Counted from the stretch's first letter, positions 1 through 6,440 are shown. The stretch: DNA of 54,163 nucleotides from Prevotella sp. ne3005 (GCF_900110085.1 NZ_FOCK01000014.1:1-54163), one strand, 5' to 3'. Notes: a model not told the origin generated them from the letters alone. Numbers and translations: made by a program.

Positions 1-42
1 CAGATCCAGCCTCTCTTTGAATTCTCCTTTTATCAGTTTCAT
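1..42 (-). CDS. Start of an unidentified gene cut by the left edge
   Basis: The minus strand opens with ATG at 42-40 and reads MKLIKGEFKERLDL before leaving the window. Only 14 residues are visible, so no family can be named. A Bacteroidota -7 box (TATATTTG on the minus strand, 67-74) lies about 25 bases upstream, which supports a real gene start. I infer it belongs to the accessory region that also holds the DUF4248 and HU-like genes. Confidence 0.45.
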   Translation of the reverse strand, partial: MKLIKGEFKERLDL

Positions 43-136
43 GTCATTATCATTCTTTTCACGCTGCAAATATAAGCAAGAGGTGTACCAAAAAACGACA
101 CACCCCCCGAAACTTTAACTATCTTTATCAATTTCT

Positions 137-372
137 CCACGCGGTTACGCGGTTACACGGTTTCATTTTGGATTTCGTAGTTTGGTATTTGGGCGTGGAA
201 AGGGTCTTATAGATTTATTATATATTATAATATATAATAAATTAATATATATAATATTATAAATAATATAGATGTTTTGAATCTCCCCCTCTCCCTCTTC
301 TCACCTCTTCTCGGAGCTGGGGTGGAAATCGGAAAATTGGAAATGAAACCGCGTAACCGCGTAACCGCGTGG
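137..372. repeat. 32-bp inverted repeat pair (CGCGGTTA-type) flanking an A/T tract
   Basis: The left arm is 137-168 and the right arm 341-372. They are reverse complements at 31 of 32 positions (one A for G in the left arm). Each arm carries tandem 8-9-base steps of the type CGCGGTTA: the right arm read on its minus strand has three, the left arm two plus a mutated third. The spacer is 172 bp and includes a pure A/T stretch. No gene lies between the arms. Iteron-like repeats next to an A/T tract can be replication or recombination sites, but nothing here proves either role. Confidence 0.85.
213..270. other. 58-bp pure A/T tract
   Basis: Every base from 213 to 270 is A or T, mostly alternating TA steps, in a region otherwise mixed in composition. 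It sits inside the spacer of the 32-bp inverted repeat. Such a tract melts easily and could be an unwinding element; that is inference. Confidence 0.8.
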
Positions 373-387
373 TGGCCGAAGAGAAAA

Positions 388-409
388 AGGGCGCCTTTAA
401 GGGCGCCCT
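388..409 (-). terminator. Terminator hairpin overlapping the end of the DUF4248 gene
   Basis: The 10-base arms 388-397 and 400-409 (AGGGCGCC core, one G-T wobble) form a hairpin with a two-base loop. On the minus strand the hairpin is followed by TTTTTCTC, as for a rho-independent terminator. The TAA stop of the DUF4248 gene (399-397) lies in the loop and arm, so gene end and terminator overlap. Confidence 0.75.
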
Positions 410-624
410 AAGTGCTGGAAGATCATGTTGACCTCATTCGGCAGGAACGTTCGTCGACGAAGCGTGGTGAGGTAAGCTAAGGCTGGTTCATCTCTCAGAA
501 GTGCCCTTAGTTTCTGCCAGGCGTTCTGCGGTTGGATGTAAGGGAAGTAGTGCTGAGCAAGCTCCGTGCGGCCCATGGCCGGTGACGTTTGGGCGTCGGT
601 TGTTGATTGGTTTTTGATAGACAT
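397..624 (-). CDS. DUF4248 family protein
   Basis: This 75-residue protein matches the pattern of the DUF4248 family: a TELAQHYFPYIQP-like start, a central LRALLRDEP stretch and an ending with FLPNEVNMIFQHLGRP. The family is confined mainly to Bacteroidota and is usually found beside HU-like genes, smalltalk peptides and BT4734-like/DUF3987 genes. That holds here: the HU-like gene diverges from it 388 bp away. It is probably a small helix-turn-helix-like DNA-binding protein; its job is not known. It has its own promoter at 655-686 and a terminator overlapping its stop. Confidence 0.8.
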   Translation of the reverse strand: MSIKNQSTTDAQTSPAMGRTELAQHYFPYIQPQNAWQKLRALLRDEPALAYLTTLRRRTFLPNEVNMIFQHLGRP

Positions 625-654
625 AAATGATTTTGGTTTAACTCAAATGCCCTG

Positions 655-686
655 CAAAGGTACAAAAAATCTCCGAAATAGCCAAA
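655..686 (-). promoter_or_regulatory. Promoter of the DUF4248 gene
   Basis: On the minus strand TTTG (686-683), a 20-base spacer and TACCTTTG (662-655) match the Bacteroidota sigma-ABfr consensus exactly. The start codon is about 31 bases downstream. Confidence 0.85.
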
Positions 687-713
687 TAAAAGCGCAGTTA
701 TTTTGGCATAACA

Positions 714-747
714 TTGAACAACGTTGTATATAGTTGAATAACGTTGT
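714..747 (+). repeat. Two 14-bp direct repeats with 20-bp period upstream of the HU promoter
   Basis: TTGAACAACGTTGT (714-727) and TTGAATAACGTTGT (734-747) differ at one base and are 20 bp apart, two helical turns on the same DNA face. Each centre is near-palindromic (AACGTT). They end 17 bp before the -33 box, a typical place for an activator or for cooperative repressor binding. Confidence 0.7.
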
Positions 748-764
748 TTGAGTGATTAAAAAGC

Positions 765-795
765 TTTGATAATTCAGCTTTTTTCATTACCTTTG
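765..795 (+). promoter_or_regulatory. Promoter of the HU-like gene
   Basis: TTTG at 765-768, a 19-base spacer and TACCTTTG at 788-795 match the Bacteroidota consensus. The start codon lies at 1013, so the transcript would have an unusually long leader of roughly 210 bases. Confidence 0.8.
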
Positions 796-848
796 TACTC
801 GGTAAGCAAGCAGGGTTGTCACCCATGGTTCGTCCAGATGTTTCGAGC

Positions 849-945
849 CACTCATTCAGACTATTCCTTATAGGGCCTAGGGATTATCTGAACACGAGTA
901 AAAGACTATCCGGATAGCGCGTAGAGACTATCTGAATGACCGACG
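849..945 (+). repeat. Array A of about 22-bp degenerate repeats in the HU leader
   Basis: GACTAT or GATTAT cores occur at 859, 882, 904 and 926, that is with periods of 23, 22 and 22 bases. Flanking bases are partly conserved. In addition CATTCAGA (853-860) and TCTGAATG (931-938) are an exact 8-bp inverted pair that would close the leader RNA into a stem. Related arrays occur at 11107-11238 and 28438-28541. Confidence 0.6.
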
Positions 946-972
946 GTTGACCCCCTCCCTTCTCGGCTGCCA

Positions 973-1012
973 AAAAAGGTAAAAAGGTAAAAAAGTAAAA
1001 AGGTAAAAAAGT
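973..1012 (+). repeat. Five exact octamers abutting the HU start codon
   Basis: The order is AAAAAGGT, AAAAAGGT, AAAAAAGT, AAAAAGGT, AAAAAAGT, and the next base is the A of the ATG at 1013. The same octamer family lies before starts at 6469, 8343 and 24435, and at minus-strand gene junctions near 5461 and 32164. An A-rich leader favours initiation in Bacteroidota, so a translational role is plausible. Confidence 0.85.
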
Positions 1013-1498
1013 ATGAGTCAGAAGTTTATTAAGTCAAAGAACAACAACCAGTACAATGCATCCTACGGCAAGTATTTCGCCACGGCAGTGTACGACAGTC
1101 ATTTCGTGGGAACCGACGAGTTGGCGGAGTTCATCCAGCGCCAGGCCAGTGTGAAGAAGAGTGATATCAAGGCCGTGCTCCAGGAGCTGGGCGAGGCGAT
1201 GAAGCACTTCTTCGAGATGGGCCAGAAGATCAAGCTCGACGGCATCGGCATCTTCAAGGTGGGTTTCTCGAGCATCGGCGTCGACAAGATCGAGGACTGC
1301 GGTGCCAGCACCATCTCCACCCGCCGAGTGCTGTTCCAGCCGGAGACCACCCGCGTGGTAACGGGTCAGACGAGGAAGGACGGCAAGGTGAAGCAGAAGT
1401 ACGTGAATGCCATCACGCTCCTGAAGGACGTGGTCTTCGAGGAGACGCATGACAACACGATGAATGCCGAGCCCGAGACCCCTGCCACTGGGAATTAG
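1013..1498 (+). CDS. HU-like DNA-binding protein
   Basis: The 161-residue protein is related to HU/IHF and belongs to the longer Bacteroidota 'HU-like' group. Recognisable parts are the N-terminal helices (about residues 30-70, with QRQASVKKSDIKAVLQELGE), the KIKLDGIGIFKVG turn leading into the beta arm (about 73-85) and a family-specific tail after residue 120. The start at 1013 directly follows an octamer repeat array. The upstream leader is long and repeat-rich. The gene sits between DUF4248 and a smalltalk peptide gene, the usual neighbours of this family, and probably acts in DNA packaging of the accessory element. Confidence 0.85.
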   Translation: MSQKFIKSKNNNQYNASYGKYFATAVYDSHFVGTDELAEFIQRQASVKKSDIKAVLQELGEAMKHFFEMGQKIKLDGIGIFKVGFSSIGVDKIEDCGASTISTRRVLFQPETTRVVTGQTRKDGKVKQKYVNAITLLKDVVFEETHDNTMNAEPETPATGN

Positions 1499-1513
1499 GC
1501 GAGAGCCCCCTCT

Positions 1514-1637
1514 GTCATCTCGACCGCGCTCGAGCTTTGCTCGCTTGCCACCAGAGGGACGCAAGAACGGAGTGAGTGGAGAGATCTCTCCATGCGCTAA
1601 CGCTTAGTCGAGATGACAAGAAGGGGCTCGAGATGAC
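1514..1637 (+). repeat. Palindromic element copy R1 (longest intergenic copy)
   Basis: The element opens with GTCATCTCGA (1514) and closes with TCGAGATGAC twice (ending near 1613 and at 1637). It holds the family core GAGATCTCTCCATGCGCT followed by CTTAGTCGAGATGAC. It lies between the HU-like stop codon and the smalltalk gene, 15 bp after the stop. Other copies are at 40221, 48542, 50634 and 51069. Confidence 0.85.
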
Positions 1638-1676
1638 AATGATGTGGAACCTAAAAGGCAGAAAGGAGGATAAAGA

Positions 1677-1778
1677 ATGACGAAGAAGGAAACTCTGAAG
1701 TGGACGCTGCAGATCATAGCGTCGGTGATCACGGCCGTACTCACGGCACTGGGAGCAACCTCGTGCATGGGCATGTAG
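1677..1778 (+). CDS. Smalltalk family peptide, 33 residues
   Basis: The reading frame starts at ATG 1677 and gives a 33-residue peptide beginning MTKKETLKWTLQI and ending SCMGM. It has a charged start, one hydrophobic helix (about residues 9-26) and the TALGATSC ending typical of the Bacteroidota 'smalltalk' peptides. AGGAGG at 1664-1669 is a rare clear Shine-Dalgarno site for this phylum and supports the start. Smalltalk genes normally sit between an HU-like gene and an N-acetylmuramoyl-L-alanine amidase; the HU-like gene is here but the amidase is missing. Function unknown; membrane or lipoprotein-like location is inferred. Confidence 0.85.
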   Translation: MTKKETLKWTLQIIASVITAVLTALGATSCMGM

Positions 1779-1785
1779 ACAAAGA

Positions 1786-1816
1786 ATAATCCCCAGCCAT
1801 CCCGGCTGGGGATTAT
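1786..1816 (+). terminator. Hairpin after the smalltalk gene
   Basis: Arms 1786-1798 and 1804-1816 are perfectly complementary over 13 bp (ATAATCCCCAGCC and its reverse complement) around a 5-base loop. No clear T run follows, so termination may be weak, but its position 8 bases after the stop fits. Confidence 0.7.
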
Positions 1817-1853
1817 GTGTTCATTTATGAAATCCGCCTGTTCGTTGAAGATT

Positions 1854-1885
1854 TTTGGCCTTAGAGGATTCTTGTTTTACCTTTG
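1854..1885 (+). promoter_or_regulatory. Promoter of a 50-residue membrane peptide gene
   Basis: TTTG (1854-1857), 20 bases, TACCTTTG (1878-1885): exact Bacteroidota consensus. The ATG at 1920 is 35 bases downstream. Confidence 0.8.
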
Positions 1886-1919
1886 CAGCAGAAATATTAA
1901 TAATAAACCAGATTCTGAT

Positions 1920-2072
1920 ATGGAAGTAATAAATAAGATCCTGATGGCAGTCTTCAATTTTGTAATAGAATCCATTGGATTCATATTGATCATCTATAGT
2001 TTCGCCATTTTATGCCTCTTTACCCACAATGACAGAAGGAAGGCAGCATACACCCCAAGAACCTACCGATAG
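1920..2072 (+). CDS. Small membrane protein, 50 residues
   Basis: I do not recognise the family. The start at 1920 is chosen because a consensus promoter ends at 1885; a longer frame from 1815 would begin upstream of that promoter and inside a terminator arm. The peptide begins MEVINKILMAVFNFVIESI and has one long hydrophobic helix (about residues 6-33) followed by a basic tail (DRRKAAYTPRTYR). It is therefore probably a single-pass inner membrane protein with the basic end in the cytoplasm. It ends 3 bases before the convergent aldo/keto reductase gene. Confidence 0.55.
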   Translation: MEVINKILMAVFNFVIESIGFILIIYSFAILCLFTHNDRRKAAYTPRTYR

Positions 2073-2075
2073 CAC

Positions 2076-3437
2076 TTACCGCTTGCGGAGGAGTTCTACG
2101 ATGCGGGACATCTGGTTGGGGATGCGAATCTGCTGAGGACATTTGGGCAGACATTCCTCACAGTCGGCACAGCTACGGGCCCATGTCTCGACATTAGGCA
2201 ATGCTAGCCGCAAGCCATCGGCAAACTGCTTTTTCTTGTCGGCATAGTCGGCTGCACCCTTGTCGGGCAAGGGCAGGATATGACTGTTCACCGCCTCGTT
2301 GTAGTAGGCAAAGTTGCCTGGGATATCCACACCATAGGGACAGGGCATGCAATAGGCGCAAGTGGTGCAGGGGATGGTGGGGAAGCCCGCCATTTGGTCG
2401 GCAATCTCTGCCAACAGCGTGTTCTCGGCCTCCGTACAGATCTCCAATGGCGAGAAGGTCTCCACGTTTTCCTTCACGTGCTCCATCTTGTTCATGCCAC
2501 TGAGAGTGGTGAGGATGTTGGGATGGGAGCCAACCCAGCGGAAGGCCCAGCGCGCCGTACTGTCGTTGGGGCGTACTGCCTTGAGCTGATTGGTGAGTTC
2601 CTTGGCCATCTTTCCGAAGGCGCCACCACGAAGGGGCTCCATGATGACACACTGGACACCCGTCTTCTCACATTTATTATATAGGTATTCGGCATCGGCA
2701 TCTTTTCGCCAGCCATTCGTGTTGAGCGAGGCGTGGCGCCAGTCGAGGAAGTTCATCTGGATCTGCACGAAGTCCCAATGGTATTCCTCCTGATGGTCGA
2801 GGAGATAGTCGAAGGGGCGCACATCACCATGATAGGAGAATCCCAGATGGCGGATACGGCCTGCCTCGCGCTCTTTCAAGAGGAATTCGAGCAGATGGTT
2901 ATCGAAGAAACGGCCGTTCAGCGTCTCCATGCCACCGCCTCCGATGCTGTGGAGCAGGTAGTAGTCGATATGATCCACCTTCAGGCGCTGGAACGACTGA
3001 TAGTACATCTTCTGGGCTTCCTTGAAGTCCCACAGGTGGTTGCGCTGGTTCGACATCTTCGTTGCCACGTAGTATTTCTCTCGCGGATGGCGGCTCAGGG
3101 CGTTGCCGGTGAGCACCTCGGAACGGCCTCCCATATACATCGGGGCGGTGTCGAAGTAGTTCACGCCATGTTCGATGGCATAGTCCACCAACTGATTGAC
3201 TTCTTCCTGATTGTCAGGCAGTCGCATCATGCCGAAGCCCAGGAGGGATATCTGTTCGCCAGAGCCATGCTGCACGCGATAGGTCATACGGTTCGGGGCT
3301 GTGGACTGCTTCTCGTCGTTAGCCAGGGCGCGCAGGGGACCCAGTACACTCATGGCCATCGCACTACCTGCTCCCATGCCTACGCGGCGCAGGAAATCCC
3401 TACGACTCATATTTCTTTTGTGGTCGTCTGCTTCCAT
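2076..3437 (-). CDS. Aldo/keto reductase with Tat signal and C-terminal Fe-S domain
   Basis: The 453-residue protein starts with a Tat-type signal (SRRDFLRRVG, then a hydrophobic stretch to about residue 40). The aldo/keto reductase barrel covers roughly 50-330, with LLGFGMMRLP, YFDTAPMYMGG (catalytic Tyr region) and KMSNQ. The C-terminal part holds cysteines in CTTCAYCMPCPYGVDIP (about 358-374) and CADCEECLPKCP (about 421-432), fitting two 4Fe-4S clusters. This class of oxidoreductase is common in anaerobic Bacteroidota; the substrate is unknown. A ferredoxin gene lies directly upstream on the same strand and may supply electrons, although a terminator separates the two. Confidence 0.85.
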   Translation of the reverse strand: MEADDHKRNMSRRDFLRRVGMGAGSAMAMSVLGPLRALANDEKQSTAPNRMTYRVQHGSGEQISLLGFGMMRLPDNQEEVNQLVDYAIEHGVNYFDTAPMYMGGRSEVLTGNALSRHPREKYYVATKMSNQRNHLWDFKEAQKMYYQSFQRLKVDHIDYYLLHSIGGGGMETLNGRFFDNHLLEFLLKEREAGRIRHLGFSYHGDVRPFDYLLDHQEEYHWDFVQIQMNFLDWRHASLNTNGWRKDADAEYLYNKCEKTGVQCVIMEPLRGGAFGKMAKELTNQLKAVRPNDSTARWAFRWVGSHPNILTTLSGMNKMEHVKENVETFSPLEICTEAENTLLAEIADQMAGFPTIPCTTCAYCMPCPYGVDIPGNFAYYNEAVNSHILPLPDKGAADYADKKKQFADGLRLALPNVETWARSCADCEECLPKCPQQIRIPNQMSRIVELLRKR

Positions 3438-3480
3438 TGTCTATTTAGTTTTAGGTCATATATTCTTTATTAAAAACACA

Positions 3481-3505
3481 AAGTGCCCCCGAGGTGGGAG
3501 CACTT
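3481..3505 (-). terminator. Terminator of the ferredoxin gene
   Basis: Arms 3496-3505 and 3481-3490 pair over 10 bp with one G-T wobble and a 5-base loop; on the minus strand TGTGTTTTTAA follows. Confidence 0.75.
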
Positions 3506-3533
3506 AAATTTGTTTCTGTATGTCCTTAGTAGA

Positions 3534-3704
3534 TTAGGGCAGGCTGATAGCCTCAGAAGGACAAACACTTGCGCATGTGCCGCACTCTGTGCAAGCATCA
3601 GCATCAATCACGTAGCGCTCTGCACCCTCAGAGATAGCCTCAACGGGGCACTCACCAGCACATGTTCCACAAGAAATGCAATCTTCACCAATTACGTATG
3701 CCAT
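3534..3704 (-). CDS. Ferredoxin, 2[4Fe-4S] bacterial type
   Basis: This 56-residue protein carries two classical cluster motifs, CISCGTCAGECP (Cys 9, 12, 15, 19) and CTECGTCASVCP (Cys 38, 41, 44, 48). Length and spacing are those of clostridial-type ferredoxins, cytoplasmic carriers of low-potential electrons. The start at 3704 follows from the usual MAYVIGEDC opening. It has its own consensus promoter (3757-3788) and terminator (3481-3505), so it is probably a single-gene unit. The Fe-S aldo/keto reductase just downstream is a possible partner. Confidence 0.95.
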   Translation of the reverse strand: MAYVIGEDCISCGTCAGECPVEAISEGAERYVIDADACTECGTCASVCPSEAISLP

Positions 3705-3756
3705 AATTCTTTGAAATTAATGTTGTTAATACTGTTGTTACTTACTATTGATGATG

Positions 3757-3788
3757 CAAAGGTACAACTTTTTTTGAATAATACCAAA
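3757..3788 (-). promoter_or_regulatory. Promoter of the ferredoxin gene
   Basis: TTTG (3788-3785), 20 bases, TACCTTTG (3764-3757) on the minus strand, an exact consensus match. Confidence 0.85.
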
Positions 3789-3862
3789 TTTTAGGTATAT
3801 TTTTTTCTAATTTATACAGTGTCGAAATAATAAAAGGGTGTTTTTAGCGTTATTTTAAGCGT

Positions 3863-4612
3863 ATGATGAAGGGCAGATTATGGACCATCGCGTTGCTGGT
3901 ATGGACGGCATTATGCTGCCCTGCGCAGAAGCGTAGCATCCAGTATAAGCCCTACATCGACCTGCGTCCGATGCACTTCGGAATCCTGGTGGGCATGAAC
4001 CTGCAGGACATCGAATTCAATAATGTCGGGCCTCAGATTGTGACCTTAGAGGACGGCACCACAGAAGAGAAGACCATCGTCTGCGATGCCGACCGCTGGA
4101 ATGCGGGATTCTCCGTAGGCGTATTGGCCGACCTGAGGCTGTCGAGCCACCTGAACCTGCGCTTCTCGCCTACGATGCATTTCGGAGCCAAGCATCTGAC
4201 ATTCCATAATCTGACAGATCTTGACCAGCAGGGCAATCCCAGGGAGGAGCGTCAGGACATGAAAAACACCTATGTGTCGTTTCCCTTGGATCTGAAGTTC
4301 AGTGCCGAGCGCTGGAACAACTATCGTCCCTACCTGATGGCTGGTGTGAACCCGATGATCAACCTGACGAGCAAAAACCAGGACTTCGTGGCTCTGAAGC
4401 GTGGCGACATCTTCTTCGAGATTGGTTTGGGTTGTGATTTCTATCTGCCCTTCTTCAAACTGATTCCCGAACTGAAGTTCTGCTACAGCCTCAGCGATGC
4501 CCTCGACCACAATCATGCCAGCGAACTGAAGGATACCAATAAGCGTATATACGCAAATGCTGTGACCAGTGGCCACAGCAAAATGATCGTTCTGACGTTT
4601 TATTTCGAATAG
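3863..4612 (+). CDS. porT: PorT-family outer membrane beta-barrel protein
   Basis: The 249-residue protein has a signal peptide (first about 20 residues, ending CCPAQ) and alternating hydrophobic segments of an eight-strand-type barrel. The second half (YVSFPLDLKFSAERWNNYRP and FFKLIPELKFCYSLSD) has the layout of PorT, which is an outer membrane component of type IX secretion in Porphyromonas. It ends in an aromatic-rich terminus (LTFYFE), usual for barrels. It is monocistronic, with the next gene convergent and touching. PorT-like barrels outside secretion also exist, so the symbol is likely but not certain. Confidence 0.65.
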   Translation: MMKGRLWTIALLVWTALCCPAQKRSIQYKPYIDLRPMHFGILVGMNLQDIEFNNVGPQIVTLEDGTTEEKTIVCDADRWNAGFSVGVLADLRLSSHLNLRFSPTMHFGAKHLTFHNLTDLDQQGNPREERQDMKNTYVSFPLDLKFSAERWNNYRPYLMAGVNPMINLTSKNQDFVALKRGDIFFEIGLGCDFYLPFFKLIPELKFCYSLSDALDHNHASELKDTNKRIYANAVTSGHSKMIVLTFYFE

Positions 4613-5455
4613 TTACTTCTCCAGATTCAGAACCAGCTTGCCGACGAATGCAGCGTGCTTGCCATTCTGATCGACGGGAATCTGCTTACCTTTCTTATCT
4701 GGCGTATATTCCAAAACGGGCATATAGGTATGGGTATGTCCGCCCAAGACGAGGTCGCAGCCCTCAACCTGGCTGAAGACCTGCTGGTCGGAATATTTAT
4801 CCGTACTCCATCCGAGGTGAGACACGCAGATGACGAGGTCGCACTTCTCTTGTTTGCGGAGGATGTCGATATACTTCTGAGCCGTCTCAGCAGGGTCGAG
4901 GAAGGTGATGCCTTCACAGTTTCCGTCGAACACAAGTCCCTTCAACTTCGGAGCCAGCGCAAAGACACCTATCTTCACATCGCCACGACGGAGGGTGATA
5001 TAGGGCTTCACAAGGTCTTCGAGCACCGTACCTTTACAGTCATAGTTGGAGCAGACGATGGGGAACTTGGCCATACGGAAGAGCTTCGCCATATTATCCA
5101 TTCCAAAATCGAACTCATGGTTACCGATGGTGACAGCGTCGTAGCCCATCTCGTTCATCAAGCCTATTTCCACCTCGCCCTTGAAGAGCGTATAATAGCC
5201 AGATCCCTGCGAGAAGTCGCCAGAGTCGAAGAGCAAGAGATCAGGATTCTGCTTGCGCTCCTCCTTGATCATGTTGATACGACGGAGGAAGCCAGCACGC
5301 CCTGCGATATCCTGGTTTTCGAGGTTCGGGTTGAGGGGCATGATCGTAGAGTGGGTATCGTTGGTGTGCAGAACAACGAGCTGCTTCTGCTTCTTGGCAA
5401 CTGCCGTCACTCCCGACAGCAGTGCTATAAATATAATAAGGTGTAATCGCTTCAT
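4613..5455 (-). CDS. Metallophosphoesterase half of a split 5'-nucleotidase
   Basis: The 280-residue protein has a signal peptide (about residues 1-20) and all metal-binding blocks of the UshA/5'-nucleotidase N-terminal domain: VVLHTNDTHS, FDSGDFSQGS, TIGNHEFDFG, CVSHLGWS and LGGHTHTYM. It is expected to act in the periplasm on nucleotides or UDP-sugars. The substrate-binding C-terminal domain is absent here and is encoded by the gene immediately upstream (5483-6265), 27 bp away and evidently in the same operon. It ends flush with the convergent porT-like gene. Confidence 0.9.
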   Translation of the reverse strand: MKRLHLIIFIALLSGVTAVAKKQKQLVVLHTNDTHSTIMPLNPNLENQDIAGRAGFLRRINMIKEERKQNPDLLLFDSGDFSQGSGYYTLFKGEVEIGLMNEMGYDAVTIGNHEFDFGMDNMAKLFRMAKFPIVCSNYDCKGTVLEDLVKPYITLRRGDVKIGVFALAPKLKGLVFDGNCEGITFLDPAETAQKYIDILRKQEKCDLVICVSHLGWSTDKYSDQQVFSQVEGCDLVLGGHTHTYMPVLEYTPDKKGKQIPVDQNGKHAAFVGKLVLNLEK

Positions 5456-5460
5456 AACTT

Positions 5461-5500
5461 ACTTTTTTACTTTTTTACCTTTTTACCTTTCCACCTTTAT
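5461..5500 (-). repeat. Octamer repeats at a gene junction
   Basis: On the plus strand ACTTTTTT, ACTTTTTT, ACCTTTTT and two decayed units (ACCTTTCC, ACCTTTAT). On the transcribed minus strand this is the AAAAAGGT family. It fills the 27-bp gap between the two 5'-nucleotidase halves, overlaps the KVER-stop codons of the upstream gene, and lies just before the downstream ATG. Confidence 0.8.
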
Positions 5501-6265
5501 TCTTCCTTCTACTTGTGCATCGACCACTACGCCTTGCGCCTTCATATCACGGAAATAGTTCATGATGAGGAAACGGGTATTGTTGCTGGCCTCTTCAGGC
5601 TTCACGACATTGGTCCCTTCGCGGAGGGCGGGCATACCGTCGTTGCCCTCAAGCAGGTAGTTTAGCGTGGCCACACGATATTCGCCCTCGGGATCGATGT
5701 CCTTGCCATGAAGTCTGGCTGAGACGAGTTCGTCGTGCTCTCCCGAGGCATCCGGCTTGATAACGAGTTCCACGCCCTTGCTGACGCCCTCGCCTCCCCT
5801 ATAGGCAATCTGACGGAAGAGCTCCATCACCTTGTCTCCCTTCAGGGTAGTGAAGCAGATCTTATTCTCGAAAGGAGCCACATCGAGCACATCGCCATAG
5901 GTGACATCGCCTTTCGTGAGGGTGGAGCGGATGCCTCCCATATTGTAGACTGCCAATACGGGCTGCTCATTGTAATCCTTAGACGACCAGATGAGGATGT
6001 CGGAGAGGAGGTTGGAGAGATCGCTCTCAGGGCGCTTGGCAGCCATATTATGGGCCACCTGTCCAACGATGGGCCCCATGATGGAGTCGTTCACACGTTT
6101 GTATGGCTCAAGGAACTTCACAGCAGCCTCATCAGGGTGCTGGTCATACCGGCTGTCGACGATGATCCGGGTACGCTCCACACTCACCAACTGGTAGTGC
6201 TTGGGCGCACACGAAGCCATCAGCATCGGTGCCACAACACAAAGAAATAACTGTTTTCTATTCAT
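5483..6265 (-). CDS. 5'-nucleotidase C-terminal domain lipoprotein
   Basis: The 260-residue protein starts with a lipoprotein signal (MNRKQLFLCVVAPMLMASCA, lipid site Cys 19). The rest is the 5'-nucleotidase C-terminal (substrate-binding) domain, with NMGGIRSTL, GDVTYGDVLDVAPFEN and GVSKGVELVIK. No metal-binding domain is present; that half is the next gene (4613-5455). The two would work as a complex anchored in the envelope. Gene order is opposite to domain order in fused UshA-type enzymes, so a simple frameshift cannot explain the split. A consensus promoter lies upstream. Confidence 0.88.
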   Translation of the reverse strand: MNRKQLFLCVVAPMLMASCAPKHYQLVSVERTRIIVDSRYDQHPDEAAVKFLEPYKRVNDSIMGPIVGQVAHNMAAKRPESDLSNLLSDILIWSSKDYNEQPVLAVYNMGGIRSTLTKGDVTYGDVLDVAPFENKICFTTLKGDKVMELFRQIAYRGGEGVSKGVELVIKPDASGEHDELVSARLHGKDIDPEGEYRVATLNYLLEGNDGMPALREGTNVVKPEEASNNTRFLIMNYFRDMKAQGVVVDAQVEGRIKVER

Positions 6266-6285
6266 ATTTTAGGGTTTTTATGGTG

Positions 6286-6317
6286 CAAAAATACAAAAAA
6301 AGATGTATCTAAGCAAA
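6286..6317 (-). promoter_or_regulatory. Promoter of the split 5'-nucleotidase operon
   Basis: TTTG (6317-6314), 20 bases, TATTTTTG (6293-6286) on the minus strand; the ATG is about 21 bases downstream. Confidence 0.8.
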
Positions 6318-6332
6318 TTTAATACTCTTTTT

Positions 6333-6364
6333 TTTGGTATTTTGCTCACTTATTCGTACCTTTG
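6333..6364 (+). promoter_or_regulatory. Promoter of rplS
   Basis: TTTG (6333-6336), 20 bases, TACCTTTG (6357-6364). The leader of about 100 bases contains a purine-rich stretch and ends in an octamer array. Confidence 0.85.
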
Positions 6365-6440
6365 CACCCGCTTTTCGGCGTAACCGATGGAGGGAAGTAA
6401 CGAGTTGCCCGTCTATGTTGCGTTGGAACGATACAGCAAT

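Noticed and set aside
849..945. Possible CRISPR arrays at the 22-bp repeats (also 11107-11238 and 28438-28541)
   Set aside because: Units follow without spacers, are strongly degenerate, and no cas gene is near.
973..1012. A-rich octamers as simple poly-A sequencing artefacts
   Set aside because: Units are exact, 8 bp in phase, and recur at many gene junctions with the same GGT/AGT alternation.
1034..1564. 176-codon frame antisense to the HU-like gene
   Set aside because: Composition is typical of a mirror frame and it runs into palindromic element R1.
1815..1919. Upstream extension of the 50-residue membrane protein
   Set aside because: It would begin inside a terminator arm and upstream of the consensus promoter at 1854-1885.
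4613..6265. Split 5'-nucleotidase as a frameshifted pseudogene
   Set aside because: Each half has its own signal peptide, and the gene order is the reverse of the fused domain order.
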